A stretch of DNA of 7,986 nt, taken from assembly GCA_004299215.1 (NCBI GenBank), contig SCTD01000388.1, positions 1 to 7,986 of the forward strand, read 5' to 3'. How positions within the stretch are numbered: position 1 is the first letter of the stretch; each line of letters starts with the position of its first letter. The notes under the pieces are model-generated. The model did not search any database. It was not told the DNA's origin and was given only the letters and a program-made list of their open reading frames with translations. The translations under genes were made by a program, and so were the position numbers. This DNA is from Frankiales bacterium (GTDB taxonomy: Bacteria; Actinomycetota; Actinomycetes; Mycobacteriales; SCTD01). Below, piece by piece: positions 1 to 7,800 of this stretch.

Positions 1-252
1 CGACCGGGTGGCCACAGTGAGGCCGAGCTCGATGGCGGTGCGCGCGTGCAGCACCGCGTTCGTGACCAGCTCGCTGGTCAGCAGCAGCAGCACCTCGCGC
101 GTCGCCTCCGGCAGCGACGCCGGCGCGTGCTCCCGCACGAAGGACCGCGCCCGCCCGACGTCGTGCGGCACCGGCTGCAGGTGCACGTGGAAGGACTCGC
201 TCACCGGGTCGTCCGGAGGCAGCACGTCGGGGAGCAGCCGCTGACAGCCCAT
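1..252 (-). CDS. Anti-sigma-factor-type ATP-binding protein (HATPase_c_2), 3' end cut by window edge
   Basis: Reading the minus strand from ATG at 252-250 gives 84 codons that run off the left edge. After a variable N-terminus (residues 1-20) comes a stretch typical of the small RsbW/SpoIIAB-like kinases. It contains ELVTNAVLHA at residues 61-70, which is the N box of the GHKL ATPase fold, with Glu61 and Asn65 as the expected general-base and Mg-binding residues. The glycine-rich ATP-lid motifs would lie beyond the edge. In actinobacteria such proteins usually bind an anti-anti-sigma or sigma factor, or are stand-alone regulators; the partner cannot be told here. The ATG is supported by GAGGGG (complement of 262-267) nine bases upstream. 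GTG at 204-202 is a less likely alternative start. The gene is divergent from the alkyltransferase-like gene. Family assignment is fairly sure; the specific role is unknown. Confidence 0.8.
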   Translation of the reverse strand, partial: MGCQRLLPDVLPPDDPVSESFHVHLQPVPHDVGRARSFVREHAPASLPEATREVLLLLTSELVTNAVLHARTAIELGLTVATRS

Positions 253-303
253 GCTCGCTGGCCCCTCGCTTCGTCGTCGCGTCCGCTGCCCGTGCCCACC
301 CCG
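253..303. other. Divergent intergenic spacer, presumed promoter region
   Basis: These 51 bases separate the outward-facing starts of the HATPase gene and the alkyltransferase-like gene, so promoters for both should lie here or inside the neighbouring 5' ends. The only signal I can point to is the purine-rich GAGGGG on the minus strand (262-267) serving the HATPase gene. I see no convincing -10 or -35 hexamer and no clear operator palindrome. Confidence 0.35.
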
Positions 304-681
304 ATGTGCCCCACACTGTGCCCCGTGAAGCACCGGACGGCCAGCGCATCCGCCGGGCTGTCGGTGCGAGCGCGGGCGGGAGCGCCGCCGACGCCGTACG
401 CCCGAGCGGTCCTCGACGTCGTCGACCGGATCCCGCCCGGCAAGGTGATGACGTACGGCGACGTCGCCGAGCTGATGGGTCGCGGCTCGCCCCGGACGGT
501 CGGCGCCGTCATGAGCGACCACGGCCGCGAGGTGCCGTGGCAGCGCGTGGTGCAGGCCTCCGGCCGGCCGGCCGAGCCTCACCTGCAGGAGGCGCTGCGG
601 CTGCTGGCCGCCGAGGGCTGCCCGGTCACCGGCGAGCGGGTGGACCTGGCCCGCGCGCGCTGGGACGGGCGTACCTCCTGA
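304..681 (+). CDS. Alkyltransferase-like (ATL) protein, MGMT family without the reactive cysteine
   Basis: The 125-residue product is a single MGMT DNA-binding domain. Known ATL proteins bind O6-alkylguanine, flip it out and hand it to nucleotide excision repair, but do not remove the alkyl group. Visible motifs are IPPGKVMTYGDVAELM (43-58), which holds the conserved Tyr51, then SPRTVGAVMS (62-71), the recognition helix with Arg64 in the arginine-finger position. Next comes VPWQRVVQASGR (77-88), where Trp79 replaces the alkyl-accepting Cys of PCHRV. A helix (94-105) and a GCPVTGERVDL segment (105-115) close the domain. The core begins near residue 32, so the true start is uncertain. ATG 304 was chosen; GTG 325 (118 aa) and GTG 364 (105 aa, nearest the usual family length) are in frame, and none has a good ribosome binding site. 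Function is inferred from family. Confidence 0.88.
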   Translation: MCPTLCPVKHRTASASAGLSVRARAGAPPTPYARAVLDVVDRIPPGKVMTYGDVAELMGRGSPRTVGAVMSDHGREVPWQRVVQASGRPAEPHLQEALRLLAAEGCPVTGERVDLARARWDGRTS

Positions 682-683
682 CC

Positions 684-709
684 GGCTCGGTCGTTGGACT
701 CCACGAGCC
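684..709 (+). terminator. Possible stem-loop after the ATL gene
   Basis: GGCTCG (684-689) can pair with CGAGCC (704-709), and inside it TGG (695-697) can pair with CCA (701-703) around a three-base loop, leaving a five-base bulge. It starts two bases after the ATL stop codon and ends 22 bases before the protease start. There is no T-run, so it is at best a weak or U-less terminator or an mRNA-stabilising hairpin. Chance pairing is common in DNA this rich in G+C. Confidence 0.25.
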
Positions 710-720
710 CACCCAGCCTC

Positions 721-726
721 GAGGAG
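721..726 (+). promoter_or_regulatory. Ribosome binding site of the protease gene
   Basis: GAGGAG lies five bases before ATG 732 and is a strong Shine-Dalgarno match. It settles the start of the protease and argues against the longer reading of this frame that overlaps the ATL gene. It partly overlaps the palindrome CCTCGAGG at 717-724. Confidence 0.7.
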
Positions 727-731
727 TCGCC

Positions 732-1565
732 ATGCGCCTGCGTCCCCTGATCGCCACATCGGTCGTCGCCGTCCTCGCTGCCGCGGGGGCGAGCGCCTCC
801 GCTGCACCGGCGCCGGTGCAGAAGCGGCCCGCCTTCGCCTCCGCCGCGACGGCGACGGTGACCCCGGGGGTGCAGACGGTCACCGGCGGGTCGCAGTGCA
901 CCGCGAACTTCGTCTTCACCGACGGGACCGGGGCGGTCTACCTGGGTCAGTCCGCCCACTGCGCCGGAACGGGCGGCGCCACCGAGACCGACGGCTGCAT
1001 CGCTGGCTCGCTCCCGCTCGGCACGCGCGTGGAGATCGACGGAGCGAGCCAGCCCGGCACGCTGGTCTACAGCAGCTGGCTGGCCATGCAGGCCGCGAAG
1101 GAGAAGGACGCGAACGCCTGCGCCTACAACGACTTCGCCCTGGTCCGGCTGGACCCGTCCGACATCGGGCGTACGAACCCCTCGGTCCCGGTCTTCGGCG
1201 GTCCGGTCGGGCTGGACACCGACGGCACGAGCGTCGGCGAGCAGGTCGTGACCTACGGCAACAGCAGCCTGCGCTTCGGTCTGGAGAGCACCAGTCCCAA
1301 GCGCGGGGTCAGCCTCGGCGACGCCTTCGGCGGCTGGACGCACACCGTCTACACCGTGACTCCGGGCATCCCGGGTGACAGCGGGAGCGGCGTGCTCGAC
1401 GCTGCCGGCCGCGCGATCGGGACGCTCAGCACGGTGGCTGTCCTGCCGTACCCGGCCAGCAACGGCGTCAGCGACCTCGCCCGCCAGATCGCCTACGCCC
1501 GCGGCCACGGCGTGCCCGGGCTGACCCTCGTCCCCGGCACCGAGGCCTTCGCCGGCGTGCTGTAG
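732..1565 (+). CDS. Secreted trypsin/chymotrypsin-fold serine protease (S1-like)
   Basis: The 277-residue product starts with a Sec signal peptide: basic MRLRP, a hydrophobic core at about 6-20, and likely cleavage after ASA near residues 22-24. A short Ala/Pro/Thr-rich segment follows. The catalytic set is complete and in the chymotrypsin order: His76 in GQSAHC, Asp134 in YNDFALVRLD, and Ser217 in PGIPGDSGSG. Cys56 and Cys77 sit where the His-loop disulfide of the family lies; Cys89 and Cys130 could form a second bond. No second domain, cell-wall anchor or C-terminal membrane segment is seen, so a soluble extracellular enzyme is expected. The segment between signal peptide and core (about 25-50) is short for a folding pro-domain. 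The substrate is unknown. The gene follows ATL by 50 bases and precedes adnA by 38, yet has no evident DNA-repair role. Confidence 0.88.
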   Translation: MRLRPLIATSVVAVLAAAGASASAAPAPVQKRPAFASAATATVTPGVQTVTGGSQCTANFVFTDGTGAVYLGQSAHCAGTGGATETDGCIAGSLPLGTRVEIDGASQPGTLVYSSWLAMQAAKEKDANACAYNDFALVRLDPSDIGRTNPSVPVFGGPVGLDTDGTSVGEQVVTYGNSSLRFGLESTSPKRGVSLGDAFGGWTHTVYTVTPGIPGDSGSGVLDAAGRAIGTLSTVAVLPYPASNGVSDLARQIAYARGHGVPGLTLVPGTEAFAGVL

Positions 1566-1576
1566 GCCGGTCCTGT

Positions 1577-1601
1577 CGCACCTCCGTGGTGGAGTGGTGC
1601 G
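1577..1601 (+). promoter_or_regulatory. Hairpin covering the adnA ribosome binding site
   Basis: CGCACCTCC (1577-1585) pairs with GGAG (1591-1594) plus GTGCG (1597-1601). This gives nine base pairs with a two-base bulge (TG, 1595-1596) and a five-base loop (GTGGT). The GGAG in the 3' arm is the best Shine-Dalgarno match for adnA, so the folded form would hide it. The stem lies between the protease stop (1565) and the adnA start (1604). It could lower adnA translation, or act as a weak terminator for the protease, although no T-run follows. The pairing is read directly; its function is a guess. Confidence 0.35.
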
Positions 1602-1603
1602 TC

Positions 1604-4600
1604 GTGAGCCCGCCAGTCCGCAGCCCCCAGGTCGCCGTCCCGGCGTCGCCGTACCGGCTCGTGCGCACGCCCCCGCCGGTCGCGCGCCGGCTCGTGCCCG
1701 ACGAGCACCAGGCGGCGGTGCTCGCGCACTCCGGCGGTCCGCTGCTGGTGCTGGCCGGCCCGGGGACGGGCAAGACCACGACGCTCGTCGAGGCCGTCGC
1801 CCGGCGGGTCGAGGCCGGGCTGGCACCCGAGTCGGTGCTGGTGCTGACCTTCAGCCGGAAGGCGGCCCAGGAGCTGCGCGAGCGGATCACCGCCCGGCTC
1901 GGCACGGCGAGCGCCGGGCTGTCCGCGTGGACCTTCCACGCCTTCTGCTACGCGCTGGTCCGCGAGCACGCCCCGGCACAGCTGTGGCGCGAGCCGCTCC
2001 GGCTGCTGTCGGGCGCGGAGCAGGACGTCGCGCTGCGCGAGCTGCTGCGCGGGTCGGTCGACCTCGGCCGCGAGTGGCCACCCACGCTGCGCGCCGCCCT
2101 GGCGACCCGGGGCCTCGCGGAGGAGGTGCGGGCGCTGCTCTCCCGCGCCCGGGAGGTCGGCCTGGAGCCGGAGGACCTGGCGGCGCTGGCGGTCCGCGAG
2201 GGGCGGGAGGACTGGTCGGCGCTGGCGGGGTTCTTCGCGGAGTACCTCGACGTGCTGGACGCGCAGGGCGCCATCGACTACGCCGAGCTGGTGCACCGGG
2301 CGGTGCTGCTGGCCGAGGACCCCGAGGTGGGGCCGGCGCTGCGGGCGCGCTTCGGGGCGGTGTTCGTCGACGAGTACCAGGACACCGATCCGGCGCAGGA
2401 GCGGCTGCTGCAGGCGCTGGCGGGCGGTGGCCGCGACCTGGTGGTGGTGGGTGACCCCGACCAGTCGATCTACGCCTTCCGCGGCGCCGAGGTGCGCGGG
2501 CTGCTCGACTTCCCGACCCGGTTCCCGTGCGGGACAGGCGCCCCCGCCCCGGTCGTCGCGCTGCGCACCTGCCGTCGCTCCGGCGCAGGGCTGCTCGCCG
2601 CCTCGCGGCTCGTCGCGTCGCGCATCCCGGCGCCGGGCCTGCCGGCCGACCAGCTGCGCGCGCACCGCGACCTGCGGCCCGCCGCCGGTGCCCCGGCGGG
2701 CGAGGTGGAGGCGCACACCTTCCCGTCGCTTGGAGCCGAGGCCGACGCCATCGCCGAGCTGCTGCGCCGCGAGCACCTCGAGCGCGGCACGCCCTGGTCG
2801 CGGATGGCGGTGCTGGTGCGCTCCGGTGCGCGGTCCGTCCCGCTGCTGCGGCGGGTGCTGACCGCGGCGGGAGTTCCGCTGGAGGTGGCCGGTGACGAGC
2901 TGCCGCTGTCACGCGAGCCCGCGGTGGCGCCGCTGCTGCTCGCGCTGCGCGTCGCCGACGACCCGGCCGAGCTCACCGTGGAGACCGCCCGCGCGCTGCT
3001 GCTCTCGCCGCTGGGCGGAGCCGACCCGTCCGGCCTGCGCCGGCTCGGCCGCGAGCTGCGCGCCGCCGACCGGGCGGCCGCCGTGGCGGCCGCGGCGACG
3101 GGGGAGTCGCCGAGCCGGCTGCCGGCCCCGTCCGACGAGCTGCTGCGGGCGGCGCTGGCCGACCCCCGGCTGCTGCTCGAGGTCGACCCGCGGGTCGCCC
3201 GTCCCGTCGAGCGGCTGGCCGGCCTGCTCAGCCGCGCCCGCGAAGCACTCGCGGACGGGCCCGAGACGGCGCTGTGGGTGCTCTGGGCGGGCAGTCCCTG
3301 GCCCGACCGGCTGGAGGCCGCGTCGCGGGACCGGGGTGCGGCCGGGCGGGCCGCCGACCGCGACCTCGACGCCGTGGTGTCGCTCTTCGCGACCGTCGCC
3401 CGGGTCAGCGACCGCCGCCGGCTCACCGGCGTCGGCACCCTGCTCGACGAGCTCGAGGCGCAGCAGATCCCCGCCGACACGCTCGCCGACCGGGGCGTGC
3501 GCGGCGACGCGGTGCGGCTGCTCACCGCTCACCGCAGCAAGGGCCTGGAGTGGGACGTCGTCGTGGTCGCCTCCGTGCAGGAGGGCGTCTGGCCCGACCT
3601 GCGCCGCCGGTCCACCCTGCTGGAGCCCGAGCGCCTCGCGCCGCTGGGGGAGGGCGGGCTGCGGGAGCCGTCCGACCGCGCCGAGCTGATGGCCGACGAG
3701 CGGCGGCTGTTCTACGTCGCGCTCACCCGCGCCCGCCGCCGCGTCGTCGTCACGGCGGTCTCCGGGGCGGACGAGGACGGCGAGCGCCCCAGCCGGCTGC
3801 TCGGCGAGCTCGGCGTCGAGGGCGTGGAGCACCTCGACCGGACCGCCCGGCCGCTGTCGCTGCCCGCGCTGGTGGCCGCGCTCCGCCGTACGTCCGTCGA
3901 CCCCGCGCGCACCGCCGCCGCCCGGCGCGCCGCGGCCTCACGGCTCGCCCGGCTGGCCGCTGCCACCGACGACGCCGGCCGTCCGCTCGCGCCCGCGGCG
4001 CACCCGTCACGGTGGTGGGGACTGGCGCCGGTCAGCGACTCCGCGACGCCGGTCCACCCGGCGGGCGTGCCGGTCCCGCTGTCGGGCACGTCGCTGAGCG
4101 GGCTCGAGGAGTGCCCGCTGCGGTGGTTCCTCGAGCACGAGGTGCACGCCCGGTCGGCGGCCTCCTCCGCGATGGGCTTCGGCGGGGTGGTGCACGCGCT
4201 GGCCGACGAGGTCGCGACCGGCCGCTCTCCTGCCGACCTCGACGTGCTGATGGCCCGGCTCGACACGGTGTGGGGGCAGCTGGCCCACGACGCGCCCTGG
4301 CAGTCCGACCAGCAGCACGAGCAGGCACGCGAGGCCCTTCGGCGGTTCCTGGTGTGGCACAGCGGCTCTCGCGACCGGCAGCTGGTCACGACCGAGGTGC
4401 CCTTCGCGGTCTCGCTGGAGCTGCCCGGCGGGCCGGTCGTGCTGCGCGGCTTCATGGACCGGGTCGAGCTCGACCGCGACGGGCGGGTGCACGTGGTCGA
4501 CCTCAAGACCGGCAGGAAGCCGTTCACCAGGTCGGCGGTCGAGTCCCACGCGCAGCTCGGCAGCTACCAGCTGGCCGTGCGCGAGGGAGCGCTCGACGAC

Positions 4601-4852
4601 GTGCTGCCCGGGCGGCCGGAGGTCGGTGGGGCGGAGCTCGTGATGCTCCGGGTGGAGGACGGGCCCGGGCCGAAGGTCCAGGCGCAGCAGGCGATCTCGG
4701 GATCGCCGACCTGGGTCGAGGTGCTGCTCGACACGGCCGTGCGGCGGGTGCTGGGGGAGAGCTTCCCGCCGACGCCGCAGGAGCGCTGCCCGCGCTGCCC
4801 GTTCCGCACCTGCTGCCCCGCCCAGCCCGACGGCCGGCAGGTGGTGCAGTGA
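1604..4852 (+). CDS. adnA: AdnA: UvrD-type helicase and RecB-type nuclease subunit with Fe-S cysteines
   Basis: This is one half of the AdnAB motor-nuclease that unwinds and trims double-strand breaks. The 1082-residue product has an N-terminal SF1 motor: Q-motif region DEHQAA, Walker A GPGTGKTT (52-59), motif Ia LTFSRKAAQEL, Walker B VDEYQD (Asp256-Glu257), motif III GDPDQSIYAFRG (283-294), motif IV TCRRS (322-326), motif V LLTAHRSKGLEWD (639-651) and motif VI FYVALTRAR (703-711). The C-terminal nuclease shows His864, Asp952 in GFMDRVELD, Asp966 and Lys968 in VVDLKTG, and Q984-x3-Y988. Cys837, Cys1062, Cys1065 and Cys1071 match the AddB-type 4Fe-4S pattern. In the mycobacterial enzyme AdnA cuts the 5' strand and its Fe-S subdomain sits at the fork. 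GTG 1604 was chosen because GGAG lies nine bases upstream; in-frame GTG 1586 lacks a site. Its stop overlaps the adnB start. Confidence 0.93.
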   Translation: MSPPVRSPQVAVPASPYRLVRTPPPVARRLVPDEHQAAVLAHSGGPLLVLAGPGTGKTTTLVEAVARRVEAGLAPESVLVLTFSRKAAQELRERITARLGTASAGLSAWTFHAFCYALVREHAPAQLWREPLRLLSGAEQDVALRELLRGSVDLGREWPPTLRAALATRGLAEEVRALLSRAREVGLEPEDLAALAVREGREDWSALAGFFAEYLDVLDAQGAIDYAELVHRAVLLAEDPEVGPALRARFGAVFVDEYQDTDPAQERLLQALAGGGRDLVVVGDPDQSIYAFRGAEVRGLLDFPTRFPCGTGAPAPVVALRTCRRSGAGLLAASRLVASRIPAPGLPADQLRAHRDLRPAAGAPAGEVEAHTFPSLGAEADAIAELLRREHLERGTPWSRMAVLVRSGARSVPLLRRVLTAAGVPLEVAGDELPLSREPAVAPLLLALRVADDPAELTVETARALLLSPLGGADPSGLRRLGRELRAADRAAAVAAAATGESPSRLPAPSDELLRAALADPRLLLEVDPRVARPVERLAGLLSRAREALADGPETALWVLWAGSPWPDRLEAASRDRGAAGRAADRDLDAVVSLFATVARVSDRRRLTGVGTLLDELEAQQIPADTLADRGVRGDAVRLLTAHRSKGLEWDVVVVASVQEGVWPDLRRRSTLLEPERLAPLGEGGLREPSDRAELMADERRLFYVALTRARRRVVVTAVSGADEDGERPSRLLGELGVEGVEHLDRTARPLSLPALVAALRRTSVDPARTAAARRAAASRLARLAAATDDAGRPLAPAAHPSRWWGLAPVSDSATPVHPAGVPVPLSGTSLSGLEECPLRWFLEHEVHARSAASSAMGFGGVVHALADEVATGRSPADLDVLMARLDTVWGQLAHDAPWQSDQQHEQAREALRRFLVWHSGSRDRQLVTTEVPFAVSLELPGGPVVLRGFMDRVELDRDGRVHVVDLKTGRKPFTRSAVESHAQLGSYQLAVREGALDDVLPGRPEVGGAELVMLRVEDGPGPKVQAQQAISGSPTWVEVLLDTAVRRVLGESFPPTPQERCPRCPFRTCCPAQPDGRQVVQ
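4839..4844 (+). promoter_or_regulatory. Ribosome binding site of adnB within the adnA 3' end
   Basis: AGGTGG lies four bases before GTG 4849, inside the last codons of adnA. The spacing is short and the match moderate. With the GTGA overlap, this suggests that ribosomes finishing adnA restart on adnB. Confidence 0.4.
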
Positions 4853-7800
4853 CCACGCCCCACCGCGGACCCCGCATGAAGGCGGCCGACCTGCGCGACC
4901 TGCTGGGGATCCCGTTCACGGACGAGCAGCTCCGGGCGGCGTCCGCACCGCTCGCGCCCGGGCTGGTCGTGGCGGGTGCCGGCTCGGGCAAGACCAGCGT
5001 GATGGCGGCCCGCGTCGTGTGGCTCGTCGGCACCGGGCAGGTCGCACCCGAGGAGGTGCTCGGCCTGACCTTCACCAACAAGGCCGCCGGCGAGCTGGCC
5101 GGCCGGCTGCGCAGCGGGCTGGCCCGCGCCGGGGTGGCGGTGACCGGCGACGCAGGCGAGCCGGTCGTGTCGACCTACCACGCGTTCGCCGGCCGGCTGG
5201 TCACCGAGCACGGCCTCCGGCTGGGCGTGGAGCCGCGGTCGCGGCTGCTGGCCGACGCCACCCGCTACCAGCTGGCCGCGCGCGTCCTGCGCCGGCACCG
5301 CGGCTCGATCACCCACCTGACATCGCCGCTGTCCATGCTGGTCGGCGACCTGGTGTCGCTGGAGTCCGAGCTCTCCGAGCACCTGGTCTCGCCGGAGCAG
5401 CTGCGCGCGTGGGACGCCGAGTGGCTCGGAGTCGTCGAGACCGCGTGCGCCGAGCTGGACGGCGAGAAGGGCAGCAAGGGCCACTGCGATGAGCTCCGCA
5501 GGATGGCGCTCGCCGCGCGCCGGCGGGGGGAGCTCACCGGGCTCGTCGCGTCGTACCGCGCCGCCAAGGCTGACCTCGACGCGATCGACTTCGGCGACCA
5601 GGTCGCGCTCGCGGCGCGGCTGGCGGAGACGCTGCCCGAGGTCGGCGCCGCCGAGCGGGAGCGGGCGAGGGTGGTGCTGCTCGACGAGTACCAGGACACC
5701 AGCGTCGCCCAGCGCAGGATGCTGGTCGGGCTGTTCGGCGGGGGCCACCCGGTGACGGCCGTCGGCGACCCCTGCCAGGCGATCTACGGCTGGCGCGGTG
5801 CGTCGGTGTCCAACCTCGACGGCTTCCCGCGCCACTTCGCGAACACCGACGGCAGCGAGGCCGCGACCTTCGCGCTCGCGGTCAACCAGCGCTCGGGTGG
5901 CCGGCTGCTGCAGCTCGCGAACGCCGTCGCCTCCTCGCTCCGGCTCCGGCACCGGGTGGTCGAGCTCGAGGCGCCCCCGGCGAAGGCCGAGCTGGGAGAG
6001 GTCGTCGTCGCGCTGCACCCCTCCTGGCAGGAGGAGTGCACCTGGGTCGCCGCGCAGGTGAGGTCCGCGATCGACCGAGGCGTCGAGCCGCGGGAGTGCG
6101 CGGTGCTCGTGCGCGCGCGCAGCGACTTCGCCGACCTGTACGCCGCTCTCACCGCGGCCGGGCTCCCGGTCGAGGTCGTCGGCCTCGGTGGCCTGCTCCA
6201 GCTGCCGGAGGTGGCGGACGTCGTCGCGACGCTGCAGGTGCTCGACGACCCGACCGCGAACGCCCCGCTGCTCCGGCTGCTGACCGGCCCGCGGTGGCGG
6301 CTCGGCACCCGTGACCTGGCGGTGCTCGGCCGGCGGGCCCGCGACCTGCTCGCCGCCGACTCCGGCGCCGACCAGCGACCGGCCGACGAGACCGCGCTCG
6401 AGCAGGCCGTCGCCGGGGTCGACCCGTGCGACGTCGTCGCGCTCTCCGACGCGCTGGACCGGCCCGGGCACGAGGGCTGGTCGGTCGAGGGGGTGCAGCG
6501 GGTCACGGCGCTCAACGCCGAGCTGCGCGAGCTGCGGTCCTCGCGCGACGAGCCGATGCTCGACCTGGTCCACAAGGTCGTCCAGGTCACCGGGCTCGAC
6601 GTGGAGCTGGCCGCGTCACCGGAGGCGGTGCAGGCACGACGGCGCGAGTCGCTGGCCGCCTTCCTCGACGTGGCAGCGGGTTTCACCGACCTCGACGGCG
6701 AGAGCAGCCTGTCGGCGTTCCTGGCCTTCCTGCGCGCCGCCGAGGAGCACGAGCGCGGCCTCGACGCGGTCACCCCGACCGGCAGCGACGCCGTCCAGCT
6801 GCTGACGGCCCACCGTGCCAAGGGCCTGGAGTGGGACGTCGTCGCCTGCCCCGACCTGACCCGCAAGGTGTTCCCGTCCGACACCCTGCGCGACCGCTGG
6901 ACCTCCAGCCCGGCGGTGCTGCCCGGCCCGCTGCGCGGCGACGCGGAGGACCAGCCGTCCCTGGTCGGCTACGACAAGGCGGGCGTGTCGTCGTACGTCC
7001 AGGAGTGCCGCGAGCACCTCGAGCGCGAGGAGCGCCGCCTCGGCTACGTCGCCTTCACCCGGGCGCGGCACCTGCTCATCGGCAGCGGCCACTGGTGGGG
7101 GTCGACGCAGAAGAAGCCGCGCGGTCCGTCGCCGTTCCTCGACGAGCTGCGCGCCCACGCGCTCGCCGGCGGCGGTCGGGTCGAGCTGTGGACCGAGGAA
7201 CCGACCGAGAGGAGCAACCCGGCGCTGGCCGAGGCCGCTGCGCACGCGTGGCCTGCGCCGTACGACGAGGATCCCTTCCTCCGCCGCCGGGCGTCCGCGG
7301 ACGCGGTGCTGGGGGACCTGGCGGCGCTGTCGTCGGGCGCAGGGCTGCCGGAGGACGCGACCGGGATGACGGCCTGGGAGCGGGAGCAGCTCGACCGCTT
7401 CGACCGGGAGGCGGTGCTGCTGCTGCAGGAGGAGCGCGCTGCGCGGCGGGGGGTGCGCGAGGTCGCCCTGCCCACCGCCCTGACCGCGTCGCAGCTGATG
7501 CGGCTGCAGGCCGATCCCGAGGGCTTCGCCCGCGAGCTCGCCCGGCCGCTGCCGCGCCGCCCGGTGCCGGCCGCCCGCCGTGGCACCCGCTTCCACGCGT
7601 GGGTCGAGGCGCTGTTCGGCGAGCGTCCGCTGCTCGACCCCGACGAGCTGCCGGGTGCCGAGGACGACGGGCTGGCCGACGACGCGGCCCTCGAGCGGCT
7701 GCAGGAGGCGTTCCTCGCCTCCCCCTGGTCGCGTCGCCGGCCGCACTCCGTGGAAGCGGCCTTCGCGCTGCCGATCGGCGGCCGCGTGGTGCGCGGCCGG

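Noticed and set aside
82..96. AGC/CAG-like short repeat
   Set aside because: It is the complement of consecutive Leu codons (CTG) plus a Thr codon in the HATPase gene, not a functional repeat.
46..303. Upstream extension of the ATL frame to 46
   Set aside because: It would overlap the divergent HATPase gene, and the added residues are Arg/Gln-rich with no family match.
306..1565. Longer reading of the protease frame (419 codons) starting at 306
   Set aside because: It would overlap the whole ATL gene in another frame. Its extra N-terminus is Arg/Gly-rich shadow sequence and it would bury the signal peptide. ATG 732 has a strong ribosome binding site.
1493..2776. Open frame of 427 codons on the minus strand, opposite the AdnA motor
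   Set aside because: Same reason: it shadows conserved AdnA motifs and shows no domain of its own.
5788..5790. GDPCQ in AdnB motif III in place of the more usual GDPDQ or GDPNQ
   Set aside because: The Gln and the flanking IYGWRG are intact, and I recall the same Cys in other actinobacterial helicases of this type, so it is ordinary variation.
4564..6573. Very long open frame of 669 codons on the minus strand, opposite the adnA end and adnB
   Set aside because: It lies antisense to an intact AdnB with all helicase motifs. Its product is a low-complexity mix rich in Arg, Gly, Val and Leu with no recognisable domain. Long antisense frames are expected in DNA with near-total G/C at third positions.
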